From assembly GCA_029891385.1 (NCBI GenBank), contig CM057232.1, positions 63,673,824 through 63,737,823 on the forward strand: a stretch of DNA of 64,000 nt. The letters run 5' to 3'. Each line of letters opens with the position of its first letter. Within the stretch, counting starts at the first letter, position 1. The translations under genes and the position numbers were made by a program. This DNA is from Erythroxylum novogranatense. Taxonomy: Eukaryota > Streptophyta > Magnoliopsida > Malpighiales > Erythroxylaceae. The notes beneath the pieces were generated by a model. That model was not told where the DNA came from and made no database searches. It saw only the letters and a list, made by a program, of their open reading frames with translations. Shown here piece after piece: positions 34,173 to 46,195 of this stretch.

Positions 34173-34798
34173 TTTCAACTGAGAAATCATCAAATACCAT
34201 ATTCTCGTAACTAATTTCTTCCTATGGTCCTAGTCACTCACTTTCTTGTCGAATTTCGTATCACACATATTTTCAACTCAATTACATCAAATACACATGC
34301 GTCATATCAAGTCACTATTTCTTAATCTTAATGAACCTTAATATGGATCAACATCATTTCATTCAATCTTTTGAAACTCTATCCTTATATCTCTATCATT
34401 CATCTCATCTTTCAAATACTTACTCTCTTTATCTCACAAACGCATAATCAATTTCATTTGTCCCCAATTCATCAAAATCATTCTACTCTCAATATCATAC
34501 ACATTCTGAAAAACAATCATAATTCTCATCATTTTGATCAAACAATCAATTTAACTCTTCAACTATTTCATGACATAACTTCACATTATTTAATCCTATC
34601 CTCCAAGTATTTCTTATTTCATCTCACACATGTATATCTGAAATCCATTCATCAAATTTTATCATGAAATTCCCCTCTCAATTTCCATTAACACTTTCTT
34701 ATAATCAATCAAAACTCATCATCTTATTCAAACAATCCATTTACATCTCTAGATTCACTTTGAACAAACATAATGCCCAAGTAAGATCCTATTACTGT
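34173..34798 (-). other. Non-coding interior of the non-autonomous element
   Basis: About 625 bp of AT-rich, CA-repeat-like sequence lies between polypurine tract and primer site. The plus-strand open frame at 34371-34667 is low-complexity (many His, Ile, Leu, Asn) and shows no domain. Confidence 0.6.
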
Positions 34799-34810
34799 GC
34801 TCTGATACCA
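34799..34810 (-). other. Primer-binding site, tRNA-iMet type
   Basis: GCTCTGATACCA on the plus strand is the complement of TGGTATCAGAGC, the standard initiator tRNA-Met primer site. It lies four bases from the adjacent LTR. Confidence 0.85.
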
Positions 34811-34814
34811 TAAC

Positions 34815-37183
34815 TGTTGAGACCCGATCTCAGGACCGGACCCCAACCGGAAAAAAGAACGAAAAACAAAAATGAAATGAAATGCGAAGCAAAATGCGGA
34901 AGCGAAATCAAAGGCAAACGCGTGCGGAACAAAATCGAAAACAAAACAAGAATGCGAAAATCGAAGCAGCGGATTTCGAACGAATCGACCGAAAGAATGG
35001 AAAGTAATCGAAACGAAACGAAAACTCGAATAAAACCGAAGCGAAATCGAATGCGAAATGCAAATTGCGTAAGGACAAAAACTTAATTTCGACATCCGAT
35101 AATGAAAACTTTCACAAAGTGTTGCGTTGGAGTCCTACGACTAACTTGGTCCAAACTAATTCGAAACTGGCATAAATTTTTTTTTCTTATTCCTTTCTTT
35201 TTCATATCTTTCATCTTTAGTCAAATTCATTTAAGAAGCAGCAAAGTCACGATAGTTAACAAAATAAAAAGAAAAGAAACAAAGAGAGAAAGAGATAAAA
35301 GAGAGAGAGAGAAGAGAGATGGTCGGCGATGGAGGAGAAGAAGAAGGAAAGTGAAAGTTTTGGTTTTTTCCATGGATTTCTTAGGGGTTTTCGATTTTGC
35401 TTCAAGAGGAAAGGAGGGAAGAGCATGGAAGTTTCCTTTGGAGCCTATAAATACCGAAAATGGAGGAGAAAAAGGTAAGAGAGAGAAGTTTTTGATTTTG
35501 AAGCTTTTGATGAGTTTTTGGTTTAGATAGCTTAAGGATGTTATGGGATTGAGTTTTCTAAGGTGAATTGAAGAGATTATGCTATGATTATGCTTAATTT
35601 TGGATGATTAGGGTTATGCCCAATTTTGTGATTTGGAGATTTTCGAAATTATTGCTATAGAGAGCTTGGAACTATGATACTTATAGATTTCCTACAGTCA
35701 ATTTTGAGGATTATGTTAATTACGATGTTAATTTATAAGCTTTGTGTGTGTTCTTGAGTAATTAAGAAAGTGAATGGATTTTTAATTATTGTTTTTGAAA
35801 AATATTGTTTTGACTATTTTGATGAAATTAAATGATTGTTTGGTTGTTTTTGAAAGATCTAGAAGAAACAAAAGTTTTGGAAGTTTATTGTTTATATTTT
35901 TGGAAAATAACAATTCGAAAATACTTTCTTTCTAGATTTTCCGAAAATATAAACAATAAACTTCCAAAACTTTTGTTTCTTCTAGATCTTTCAAAAACAA
36001 CCAAACAATCATTTAATTCATCAAAATAGTCAAAACAATATTTTTCGAAAACAATAATTAAAAATCCATTCACTTTCTTAATTCCTCAAGAACACACACA
36101 AAGTGTCGCGTTGAAATCTTAAGACATTTAGCTAATATTTCATGAGAAATTATGATTTTTAGGAGATTAAATGAAAAGAGATTGATTAAACCAAAGTGAG
36201 AGGGTTGGTTAAAGGTTATATAAAGTGTGTTATATATGATTTTGTGCCTTAAGAAAAATTAATGAGGACATAATTAATTAGTTTTGATGGCTTCGAGAGT
36301 TGAAAAGATTCGTTATGGTTATAAAAAGGAAGTTGAAAAAAACTTCGAGAGTTGAGAAGATTCGTTATGGTTATAAAAAGGAAGTTGAAAAAAACTTCGA
36401 GAGTTGAGAAGATTCGTTATGGTTATAAAAAGGAAGTTGAAATTTAAGAAAGAAAGAGAAAAAGTGTAAAAATTTGAAGAATTAAGAAAGTTTGACTTTT
36501 TGGGGAGAGTTAGGAATAGATTTGTGTTTTACTGGTGTTTGGATTCCGGACGGGAGTGTCCTATGATTTTGATGATTGTTTGAGTATTTTAGAAGTGTTT
36601 ATTTACCTTTGCAGGTTTTGGGTTTTTACAAATGCAGCTGTTATGTTGCCGAAATTTCGTTAGATAATAAGTTGAAAAAGAATAAAAATAAGAATTAGAT
36701 GTGTAAAAGATAGTTTATGGGCAATAGAATATTGTTAAGAAGATTTCTATGATTTGTGATGTTTTGAATGAATTTGACTAAAGATGAAAGATATGAAAAA
36801 GAAAGGAATAAGAAAAAAAAATCTATACCGGTTTCGGATTAGTTTGGACCAAGTTAGTCGTAGGATTCTAACGCGACACTTTGTGAAAGTTTTCGTTATC
36901 GGATGTTGAAATTAAGTTTTTGTCCTTACGCAATTTACGTTTCGCATTCGATTTCGCTTCGGTTTTATTCGAGTTTCCATTTCGTTCTGATTAGTTTCCG
37001 TTCTTTCGGTCGATTCGTTCGAAATCTACTGCTTCGATTTTCGTATTTGTGTTTTGTTTTCGATTTCGTTCCGCACGGGTTTGCCTTTGATTTCGCTTCC
37101 ACATTTTGCTTCGCATTTCGTTTCGTTTCCATTTTTCGTTCTTTTTTTCGGTTGGAGTCCGGTCCCGAGATCGGGACTCAACA
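34815..37183. repeat. Foldback LTR with terminal and central inverted repeats
   Basis: About 34815-35190 and 36815-37183 are inverted copies of each other (TGTTGAGACCCGATC at one end, GATCGGGACTCAACA at the other; the CTTTCACAAAGTGTTGCG block pairs with CGCGACACTTTGTGAAAG). In the middle, 35740-35905 and 35939-36104 form a second long palindrome with a ~33-bp spacer. The intervening arms are not complementary. The right half (36.5-37.18 kb) reads as an LTR end in plus orientation, the left half as one in minus orientation. Confidence 0.8.
36291..36443 (+). repeat. 52-bp tandem repeat, three copies
   Basis: Units starting CTTCGAGAGTTGA at 36291, 36343 and 36395 are almost identical, including GATTCGTTATGGTTATAAAA. 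The near identity suggests recent expansion by replication slippage or unequal exchange within the foldback LTR. Confidence 0.9.
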
Positions 37184-38452
37184 GAACTCACCATGCCAAC
37201 GAGAATAAAAAGCTTTGGGTTAAGCCGATGCACTTTTAGCTTTGCCATGGCGAAAACCACTGAAGCAGAACCCATAACCCAAAATCAACATACCTCATTT
37301 AATGCAATTTAAACATTTTCAACTACTCAACCCCAATATTAACTCAACTAAATGCAACCATAAATTTCCTAACAACCATCCTAAATTCAAACACAAATAA
37401 AAAGAACTTATACATAAACACATGCAATTTCCAAAATCCGAATACTTTGCGAAAACATGAAAAATAATAGGCAACTCTAATCATACATTCCATTAATATT
37501 AAAAGTAGGGATTTACAAAGCTTTAATGGAATTTTAAGCCATAATACATCAATTGAGTTTTGAGAACCAAAAATACGAAATACATTTGAACTTGCAAAAC
37601 TTGAAATGTGGCTAAAGCCTTGAATTCCCAAAAATCTAACTTAAAAACACGAAAGCATGCCAATTCGGAGTGATGTCGTAACTCTTGACCTACTCGATTT
37701 CTTGTTCATCACCTGAATAGGGGAAGGAGAATAGGGGTGTGCTTAAAGCTCGTGGGTAACATATTTATAATCGAGAAACAAACAAAAACTATTTTCAAAA
37801 CTTATTGCCATTATACATTTTCGAAACCAAAGTAATTTCACATGTAAATATCATCAAACACTTATTCCTCAAAATTCTCAACTTATCAAACAATTCATGA
37901 GCAATATTAAATCATGTATGCATCAAACTTGTCAATAGATTATAAACACATAAACACATCAGAATGGTTTAAGTAGATCCATAAACATGACGCACTACAC
38001 ATTTCTATATAATGGTCCTGTGTGGTCGTAAACTTGAGGGAGTCCATGAAGGAGTTTCGTGCCACTAGCGAGCAGGCAAGAAAAGCCTTTAACTTGGTCA
38101 ACGTGCACGTGACATTCTTGAGGAACTACCACAAACTCACATAACACATATTTCATAACTTGTAAACTTGTTGTCCAAAATGGCACTTTTCGAAAACTTG
38201 CTTTTCATATACTTGATATATTTTGGAAACCATTTCTAAAAACATGATTTCATGAACTTGTATCTTTTAAAAGAGAAATCCTTTTTAAAGTCTTTTAATC
38301 AATCATCAACACAATTCATGTAGCAAATGTATAACAATTTCACAGTTTATTCAAGAAGCAATAAAGGCAACATTGATGATGCAATTTAAATCATTAAACT
38401 TCTTGATTTGAAGAAAATAATGAGTGGCTTATTTACTCTATTATAAACATGT

Positions 38453-40297
38453 TGTAGGAAAATCCCGGGGTGGGCATCACATGCCCAGGGTGCGGAATTA
38501 AAATTTTTAAGTCCCGGGACATTCCCGAAAGCCAGGATCCATGTGTAAGTACAAACAATCAAACCATAACGACCAAAGGAGACCGTCTCTAACGGTATCC
38601 ACGCAGAGGTCGGATAACCTAACCGGGACAAACTCTTTTGACCCGGGAATAGCTAGACTAAAGAAAAGAGTGCTAGCTCTTACCTTAGCCTTGGAGAGCA
38701 AATGAGATGATGCTTGGTGGAGCCTTGGAGAAGTAGAAGCAAGCTTTGAGAGGAAGAGATGAAAGAGATGAAACAAATTTCAAAGCAACCTTTAAACCAT
38801 TTTCGATCTTCTCTCATTCCCAACCGTGCAAGCCTTCTTTCATTCCTTGTTATATGTATTTTTAACACTTAAAAACATATATAAAGGCTTGGTGGAAGGC
38901 TAGTCACGCATAAGGCATAAAGTTGCCTTAATTTGCTAAATAATCATTAGGTTTGAAAAGTCAAACCTTTAAACTTCTCCACCAATTTATCTCCACCGAA
39001 ATTCACTTATATATTTATATATTAATTAATTATTTACTTAATTAATTAATATATATAATTGCTGAAGTGGTCGATCAAGCTGGGTCGGTCCTACCAACCT
39101 CTCAGGCCCTCCGTGAAAAATCACGGAGACCCTTTTCAAAGAATGTCGATGTCGCGATCTCATCGGGACATATCCCAATCTCATCGGATTCATTTAATCC
39201 TATTGCTCTCCGGATATCGGATCTCTGTTGAAACTATTTCTGATTCTCCGAGTCACTCTAATGCGTGTGACCCATTAGGTTCCCGGTTATGTTGGCCACT
39301 TAGATTAACACTTAATCTAAGCAAGTCATGAGCGGTATCTAGCAACACATCATGACCCCCAATTGACCGGAAAGTAATTGATTTGACTAATGAAACCATA
39401 TCACGAACCCTTCCATAGACAATTACCGTGCAATTCGTCCTTTCACCATGCTATACCCCACTTGGTTTGAGTATGGGCAATGTGTCAACTCTTACTAGAC
39501 CGATCAGATCAAATCTAGTCCAAGTGTAATCAGTTCTCGTCCTAGGACTCATTACTTTATATGTCCATGAAGACCCTCTTCATGACACATTTGTGCTCTA
39601 CCAGAGACTTCAAAGTAATGATCCTGATAAGAGGCCATGGGTATCTCTTCTGCTATCACAGAAGTGGTGAATCCTCTATTGGCTACTCAATTACCTTCGA
39701 ATACCTCAAGCTGTACCCAATCACCACCCTATGAGCGACCTCTGAAAGGCAACAAGGAATGGAGTCAAAGTACAGAATCAGTACCCAAGATATCCTTGAG
39801 TACCTCAAGTCTAAGGATACTTGCACCATTGCTATGATGAGATTATCACTGACATTTGTATAGGACATCCATGTGATGATCTCATGGCAGGTCATCCAAT
39901 GTACTTACTACCACTAGTAAGCATCCACATGTCAAATCTAAATATCTCAATATTTACGGTTTTACGAGATCCACCGCTTGATCCAATCAAGGAGTTTGAC
40001 ATGTGTTAGTCTATCCGGATTAACGATGTCCATCTCGTTAATCCTATGACTAGGATAATTTAGATCTTGACATAATTGCACATGATAGGAATCTCGGTAG
40101 TATGATCGCATCATAATTTCCTTCATGCTATGTCATGTATCGTGGACTTCATTAATTTGATTAAAGATCATTATCAATTCATAATAAAATGAACATCAAA
40201 TAAATGAAATATGCCTTTGCTTTATTTATTCATAAAGTCATACATGACTATGAACAAAATGCGCTAAAGGGATTGCCTTTGAGGCACTACTCTAACA
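38453..40297 (-). repeat. 3' LTR of copia element B
   Basis: On the minus strand it begins TGTTAGAGTAGTGCC and ends GATTTTCCTACA. It matches 46196-48047 closely throughout; minor differences include TACCAGAGAC versus CCGGCGCCAGAGAC near 39600 and 47341. Confidence 0.95.
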
Positions 40298-40316
40298 ATC
40301 TCCCACTTGACCTAAA
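40298..40316 (-). other. Polypurine tract of copia element B
   Basis: ATCTCCCACTTGACCTAAA on the plus strand, complement of TTTAGGTCAAGTGGGAGAT, lies immediately next to the 3' LTR. The AAGTGGGAGATTGTTAG junction is typical of plant copia elements. Confidence 0.85.
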
Positions 40317-40405
40317 GCCAATCGCCTTGGTATCTAATACCATAAGCGAGTACATGAGAATCAAAATTCTTCCGTGACAACGGCTTTGTCAGCGGATCAA
40401 GAATG

Positions 40406-41611
40406 TTACGCTCTGTAAATTCTCTCTATCAGGACATCACCCCGAGCAATGATCTCCCGAATCAAATGGTATCGGCGGAGTACGTGTTTGGACCGTTGAT
40501 GAGACCTTGGTTCCTTTGCCTGCGCAATAGCCCCAGTGTTGTCACAATACAACTGTATGGGTCCATCACAGCTAGGAACCACACCAAGTTCAGAAATGAA
40601 CTTCTTGATCCAAACTGCTTCCTTTGCTGCGTCTGATGCGGCAATGTACTCTGCCTCGGTCGTTGAATCGCCATCGTCTCTGTTTGGAACTCTTCCAACC
40701 GATCGCCCGCCATTTAGTGTGAAAACGTAACCTGATTGGGACTTGGAGTCGTCCTTATCAGATTGGAAACTGGCATCTGTATGCCCGCTCACATGAAGAT
40801 CTCTATCTCCATATATCAAGAAAACATCCTTAGTTCTTCGCAAGTACTTTAGGATATTCTTGACAGCCACCCAGTGACCCTCACCAGGATCCGATTGGTA
40901 TCGCGCCGTAACACTTAGAGCATATGATACATCGGGTCTCGTACATAGCATTGCGTACATAATAGATCCTACTGCAGACGCATACGGGATCATATTCATA
41001 CGCATCCTCTCGTCCTGTGTCTTAGGACACATGGACTTCGAGAGTGTTATCCCATGGGTAATGGGAAGAAACCCTCTCTTGGATTGCTCCATGCTAAACC
41101 TCTTTAGCACCTTGTCTATGTACGTTGACTGTGAAAGACCAAGCAACCTCTTCGATCTATCTCTATAAATCTTAATCCCAAGGATATAAGTTGCTTCTCC
41201 AAGGTCTTTCATGGCAAATTGTTTGGACAACCAAATTTTTACTGATTGCAGCATTGAGACGTCGTTTCCTAGTAACAATATGTCATCTACATATAACACA
41301 AGGAATACGATCGCAGTTCCATTAATCTTCTTGTACACACAGTGTTCATCCGGATTTTGTGAGAAACCAAACTCTTTGATTGTCTCATCAAAACGGATAT
41401 TCCAACTCCTGGATGCTTGCTTCAATCCATAAATGGATTTCTGAAGCTTGCATACCTTTTCGCCATCAGCAGAAATGAAGCCCTCAGGTTGTGTCATGTA
41501 CACATCCTCAGCCAGATTTCCATTCAGGAAAGCTGTTTTCACATCCATTTGCCATATCTCATAATCATAATGAGCGGCAATGGCTAGGAGTATCCTAATG
41601 GATTTAAGCAT
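40406..41611 (-). pseudogene. Copia element B RT and RNase H
   Basis: A 401-codon minus-strand frame. It covers RT from the block WQMDVKTAFLNGNLAEDVYM through YGLKQASRSWNIRFDE, the catalytic LYVDDILLLGND and AVGSIMYAMLCTRPDVSYAL. RNase H follows with GHTDASFQSDKDDSKSQSG, EAEYIAASDAAKEAVWIKKF and LYCDNTGAI. It ends with RSKHVLRRYHLIREII and a premature end near IERIYRA. The part of RT upstream of 41611 is out of frame, so the open stretch starts inside RT rather than at a real start codon. The catalytic residues look intact. Confidence 0.92.
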
Positions 41612-43100
41612 TGCTCTCGATCAAGGTCTCGTCATAGTCAACTCCTTGTCTTTGATTTAAAGCCTTTAGCCACAAGCCTTGCTTTATAGGTAATCACATT
41701 ACCATCCATGTCGGTTTTCTTCTTGAAAACCCATTTGCACCCTATAGGTTTTATCCTTCAGTGCATCAACCAAAGACCATACTTGGTTTTCATACATGGA
41801 ATCCATTTGATTTCATGGCACGAAGTCATTTTTCGACTCAAACTCTTCGAACCTCTTCATAGGTGGTAGGCTCATCATCCTCTATGAGCAATACGTCATT
41901 CTGTTAGCTCACGAGAAATCCATATCTCTCGAGGACAAGTCGTATCCTACTTGACCTCACAATTTCGTGTGAAGTAGAAGGTTGAATCATTACCTCATCT
42001 GTATGAGATACGATTTGAGTTCAGCGATTGATCTGCGTCTGTCCGAAAGCATCTTGAACTTCTTGAAGTTCAACTTTGCTCCCACCGTCCTCTTTTAAAA
42101 GAAACTCTTTCTCTAAAAGACAGCGTGCATTGAAACAAACACCTTTTGTTCCTCAAAGAAAGTAGAATTGATATCCTCTTGTTTCTTTAGGATATCCTAC
42201 GAACAAACATTTGTCGATTTTGCTTCTAGCTTATCTCGACCGTGTCCGCTTCACATAAGGTGACAACCCCATATTTTCAAATAAGAAAGATAAGGTTTCT
42301 TGTTAGTCCACATCTCATATGGAGTAACATCAATGCTTTGATGGAACTCTGCTTAACAAGTAAACAAATGTCTCAAGTGCATATCCCCAAAAGGATTTTG
42401 GTAATCGCAAAACCCATCATAGATCGTACCATGTCCAACAAGGTTTGATTTCTCCTTTCGCCACACCATTATCTTTGTGGTGTGTAAGGAGGAGTCCACC
42501 GAGATAAAATCCCATTATCTCGAGATAATCCAAAACTCTTGGTCTAAGTATTCACCACCACGATCGGATCGTAATGTTTTAATACTTTTACCAAGTTATT
42601 TTTCTACTTCATTTCAATTGTTTGAACTTTTCAAACGCTTGATTTGTATCTCATCGATACAAGTACCCATATCGAGAATAATCATCGATAAAGGTAATGA
42701 AATAACGGCAACCACTTCGGCATGGATGGACATCGGACCACATACATCCGAATGTATTAGGTCTAATAATCCAATCGCTCGTTCACCCTTTCCCTTAAAG
42801 GTAACCGTCATCTTGCCTAATAAACAAGATTCACATGTGTCATATGATTCATAATCAAATGACCCTAAACTTCCACTCTTGTGGAGCTTAGCGATCGTCT
42901 CTCATTTATATGGCCAAGCGACAATGCCATAAGTAAGTTGATTTTAAATTATCTCTTTTATGTCTTTTAGCGTCATTGACATTCATAATCGGATGTGACA
43001 TATCTACTATGTATATTCCATTGCATAATGTACCAAGTACCATAAAGCATTCCATTTGAGCTAATAGAACAACCATTGTTACCAAAAGACAAATGGAAAC
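41612..43100 (-). pseudogene. Copia element B integrase and RT start, degraded
   Basis: Fragments on the minus strand follow pol order but in several frames with many small deletions. Seen are a pre-integrase box (IYLWHCRLAI near 42906), integrase pieces such as LDLIHSDVCGPM (from 42614-42811), a DVTPYEMW-like block near 42330, and an RT-proximal linker near 41700-41800. No frame longer than about 125 codons survives. Rapid loss of the frame here contrasts with the open RT-RNase H, which suggests small deletions rather than ordinary point decay. Confidence 0.75.
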
Positions 43101-44208
43101 CAAATCTATTTAAACAAGAAATGCATAATATGTTCTTTGTTAACACGGTACAAAATAACAATCATCCAAGTTAAGTACAAGCCCACCGGGAGTGTCAAAA
43201 CATAAGTTCCTACGGCTAATGCAAAGAACTCTTGCTCCATTGCCAACACGCAGTCCATTTCTCCCTTTATGAGCCGCCATCGTCCCCGAGGCCCTCGCAT
43301 ATCATTACATATGTGTGAGCCACAACCGTATCTAATACCCATATGTTGTGATCGAAACAGATAACCTCAATGACAAACATACGAAGAAGTCGAGGCATCG
43401 ATGCCTTCTTCGCTTCGATTGTTCGAGATAGATTTTGCGATTCGCCTCAATGACCGGTCTTACTGCAATAGAAGCGGTACCTTTTAGTGCGATCTCTTTG
43501 GTCTTTTTCTTGCCTTTCGCTGCACTTCCTTTCGGCTTCTTAGCCTTTTTCTTCTTCTGTTTCCTTTTGGTGGAAGTAGAGGAAGAAGAACCCACCAATA
43601 GCAACACTTTGCTATCTTACTTAACAGCTTGTTCTGCTGTCTTGAGCAGATTGATCAGCTCGGGAATTGTGGTGGATATTTGGTTCATTCGATAGTTCAA
43701 CACAAACTGTGAATAACTATCTGACAAACCAACAAGAATTAAGTCTATACTTAACTCAGAATCCATCACAAAACCTAAGACGACCAACCTCTCAATATAG
43801 CCATTCATCTTCAATGCATATTGCACTGCAGATGAATCAGAGTCATCTTCGTTGTAAAGAGCAACCTTGAGGTCTCGAACCGCTCGGACCGAGCTTGCTC
43901 ATCAAACAACTCTAAGATGAAACACTATCGTGTGAGCATCCATAGACTCGTCTTTGCTTCGCACTCGGTGACATCGATGCAAGCATAATGCGGTGGCTAT
44001 GTCACCGTCTTTTAGATGCTTACGATATGCCTTCGATCATCATCGAAGCTCCTTCGAGAAGTGGATCCGGCGGAAAATCAAGGATGTATCCTAGATCCTC
44101 AGATCTGAGAACAATTCTCAGATTTCGCAGCCAATCAAGAAAATTCGGTCCAGTTAATTTGTTTGCATCCATTAGAGTGCGAAGATTCACACTAGTCGAC
44201 ATCTTCAA
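43101..44208 (-). pseudogene. Copia element B gag and protease, degraded
   Basis: Gag begins at 44208 on the minus strand: STSVNLRTLMDANKLTGPNF then LDWLRNLRIVLRSEDLGY, the usual opening of this copia gag group. After breaks, 43826-43617 gives LSDSYSQFVLNYRMNQ and ELINLLKTAEQA, the middle of gag. A lysine-rich stretch at 43500-43607 (KRKQKKKKAKKPKG) follows. The CCHC knuckle and the protease are only faintly readable around 43300-43480. It could not give a functional capsid protein. Confidence 0.8.
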
Positions 44209-46179
44209 TCAACCTAAACGTAGAGAGAGAAAGAAAGTTAGAATAGATTTAAATGTATGACCATAAGGACTTAAATGACATACATATGGCTCCCACTAGT
44301 TTCAACAGAATCCATAACCCTCATTATGAATCCAAGAAACAAAATGACACAATGACCTAGTGGGTCGATATCCGACATTGCTAAGAATGACCTTGAGGTT
44401 AGCTCAACAAGTCACCTTAGGTCAATCGGTGAGGTATCGGTCATACCAATTGCATCTCGATGCAACTATCGCCATCTTATCAACGGTTGATGTATGCACA
44501 TACATTGGGTTATCAACACTTGATGCGTGTACATCGATGTACACTACCCAATTTCGCCTCATCCCACGTTGACCTTGAGGTTAGCTCAACAAATCAACGC
44601 TTAAGAAAACCGACCCATTAATCCGAAAATCATATTTTCATGGTTTGAACATATTCAGTATAGAGTGAGCTTGAGGTTAGCTAAACAACCCAACCCTATA
44701 AGAACTCGGTTCTTACCATATTAATGGAAGGCGTTAGTTTTCATATTTTAAGTGAGGATTTTAGGTCTCATCAAATTAATCTCATCCAAGGATCATAGTC
44801 ACAATGACTATATGGTCTCGATTTAGGGCATTGCATCAATCACATTGAATTTATACCAAAATCACCCATCATCCCACGAGGCATGTTATAAGTCGACTTG
44901 TTTATGTATAAGTCGACTTATGGCTCTATATAAGTCGACTTATGCATGTGTAAGTCGACTTGTGTAATCAGTAGATGCGACAAGTCGACTTGTACCATTG
45001 TGCAAGTCGACTTATTTGTCTACAGTGCACCAAACAAGTCGAGTTATGAACAGATAAGTCGACTTGTTTGTGGTGCATTAGGAATTGCTATCTAATCGGC
45101 TAATTCTCAATCCATGCATTTCCAATTCACAATACCATATACCTAATCCTTTATATTAATGTGCTAATGAAATATTTTCATTGAAACATACATGCCATAT
45201 AGTCTAACTATATATGAAAACCTTGAAACCGATTAATCCACCATTAATCACTAGATTTCCACATAATTCAAGGACACCAAATAATCATGCTAAGTATCTC
45301 TAGGTAGGCTACACGTTATCAAGATTACTCCGGCACTTGTCACAAAAATTGCGACGGCCAAAATAACCAAGATAACGGAATAATCTAACGAGACGCTAAA
45401 GTGACCTATCCGACATCCAAAAATTATTGGAAACCTAAATTCAAGAATCTCATCTTGGCATGCATGCCACATCAACATAACACATTTTTAATCACTATAA
45501 AAATGATTCAAGGCATTGGAAATGAGAAATACACAATCAATCATTTCAAACAAAATAGACCCAGCATGTTTCTGAAAACTGCTAAGCTCTGCCTTTTGCT
45601 CAAAATGATTATTGAAACAATTTCAATAAATGCTGAGAAAATTACTGAGATTAAAACATGTTCCCAACATGCTCCATGAATTTTTTCAGGATTTATTGCC
45701 CACAAAAACTCATTTAACCTCAGCAATCTAGCCGATCCAGAATCTGTGTTTTTCAACACAAACATTCCCAGCAGCATACAAGAAATTCGGAAATAAATAG
45801 TAAATCACCTTGAAAACATTTTTCTTTCCACAGAGACATTCACAAACATCTTAGGGAAATTTCGGTGAAAACCAATCCGAAAAAAAATGTTTCTAGAATT
45901 TATGCTCGAATTTACAAGCATGCCTGTTTCAGAAACAATCAACAAGACAGCATCCGAAAGTTGAGGGAATTAAATAGCAAAACCATAGCTAATCAAATTA
46001 ATAAATTTCGAGCTTCCACAGACATAAACTACAACACCTTGTGAACATATCTGGGCAAGAAAATTTCGAAAACACTATCTCATACTGAATTCGAAATTCA
46101 ACTCATTTAACATGCTACACAGCTCAATTCACAAAGGAACTCCGACCTAGTTATCATTTAGACTGTTTATACAACACAA
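44209..46179 (-). other. Long untranslated leader of copia element B
   Basis: Nearly 2 kb lies between the primer site and the gag start with no coding sequence I recognise. It includes the AAGTCGACTT array at 44890-45065 and, nearer gag, repeats of GACCTTGAGGTTAGCTCAACAA (at about 44391, 44572 and 44668). The minus-strand open frames here are short and featureless. Confidence 0.7.
44890..45065. repeat. Array of AAGTCGACTT palindromes
   Basis: Seven perfect copies of the self-complementary decamer AAGTCGACTT occur at 44890, 44910, 44932, 44952, 44982, 45004 and 45056, and one copy with a single change (AAGTCGAGTT) at 45036. Spacings are 20, 22, 20, 30, 22, 32 and 20 bp. Most copies are followed by AT or GT, but the spacers otherwise differ, so the decamer itself is what is kept. 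Confidence 0.95.
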
Positions 46180-46194
46180 GTGGCTCTGATACCA
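46180..46194 (-). other. Primer-binding site, tRNA-iMet type
   Basis: GTGGCTCTGATACCA on the plus strand is the complement of TGGTATCAGAGCCAC, a full match to the plant copia initiator-tRNA-Met primer site. It lies one base from the 5' LTR. Confidence 0.92.
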
Positions 46195-46195
46195 C

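Larger units (their letters stand above)
33785..37183 (-). mobile_element. Non-autonomous LTR element with foldback LTR, TSD GAACT
   Basis: A 3,399-bp unit from TGTTGAGACCCG to GGACTCAACA, flanked by perfect GAACT repeats (33780-33784, 37184-37188). On the minus strand the order is: long 5' LTR (37183 to 34815), primer-binding site (34810-34799, TGGTATCAGAGC), 650 bp of non-coding interior, polypurine tract (34172-34138), short 3' LTR (34137-33785). No gag or pol is present, so it must have been mobilised in trans. The two LTRs are unequal (2,369 and 353 bp) but share their 3' end. Confidence 0.82.

Noticed and set aside
33756..35095. Charged open frames on both strands (K/R/N/E rich and F/S/R rich)
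   Set aside because: They arise from CGAAA/CGAAT-rich LTR ends and repeat in each LTR copy.
34815..37183. Independent foldback DNA transposon inserted in the LTR element
   Set aside because: Flanks of this block (ATAAC and GAACT) are not a duplication, whereas GAACT brackets the whole 33785-37183 unit.
38386..38776. Minus-strand frames repeated at 46147-46519
   Set aside because: Identical because they lie in the two LTRs of copia B; no protein family.
44890..45065. CRISPR-like regular repeat
   Set aside because: The unit is only 10 bp, palindromic, with irregular short spacers, in a plant retroelement leader; no cas genes.
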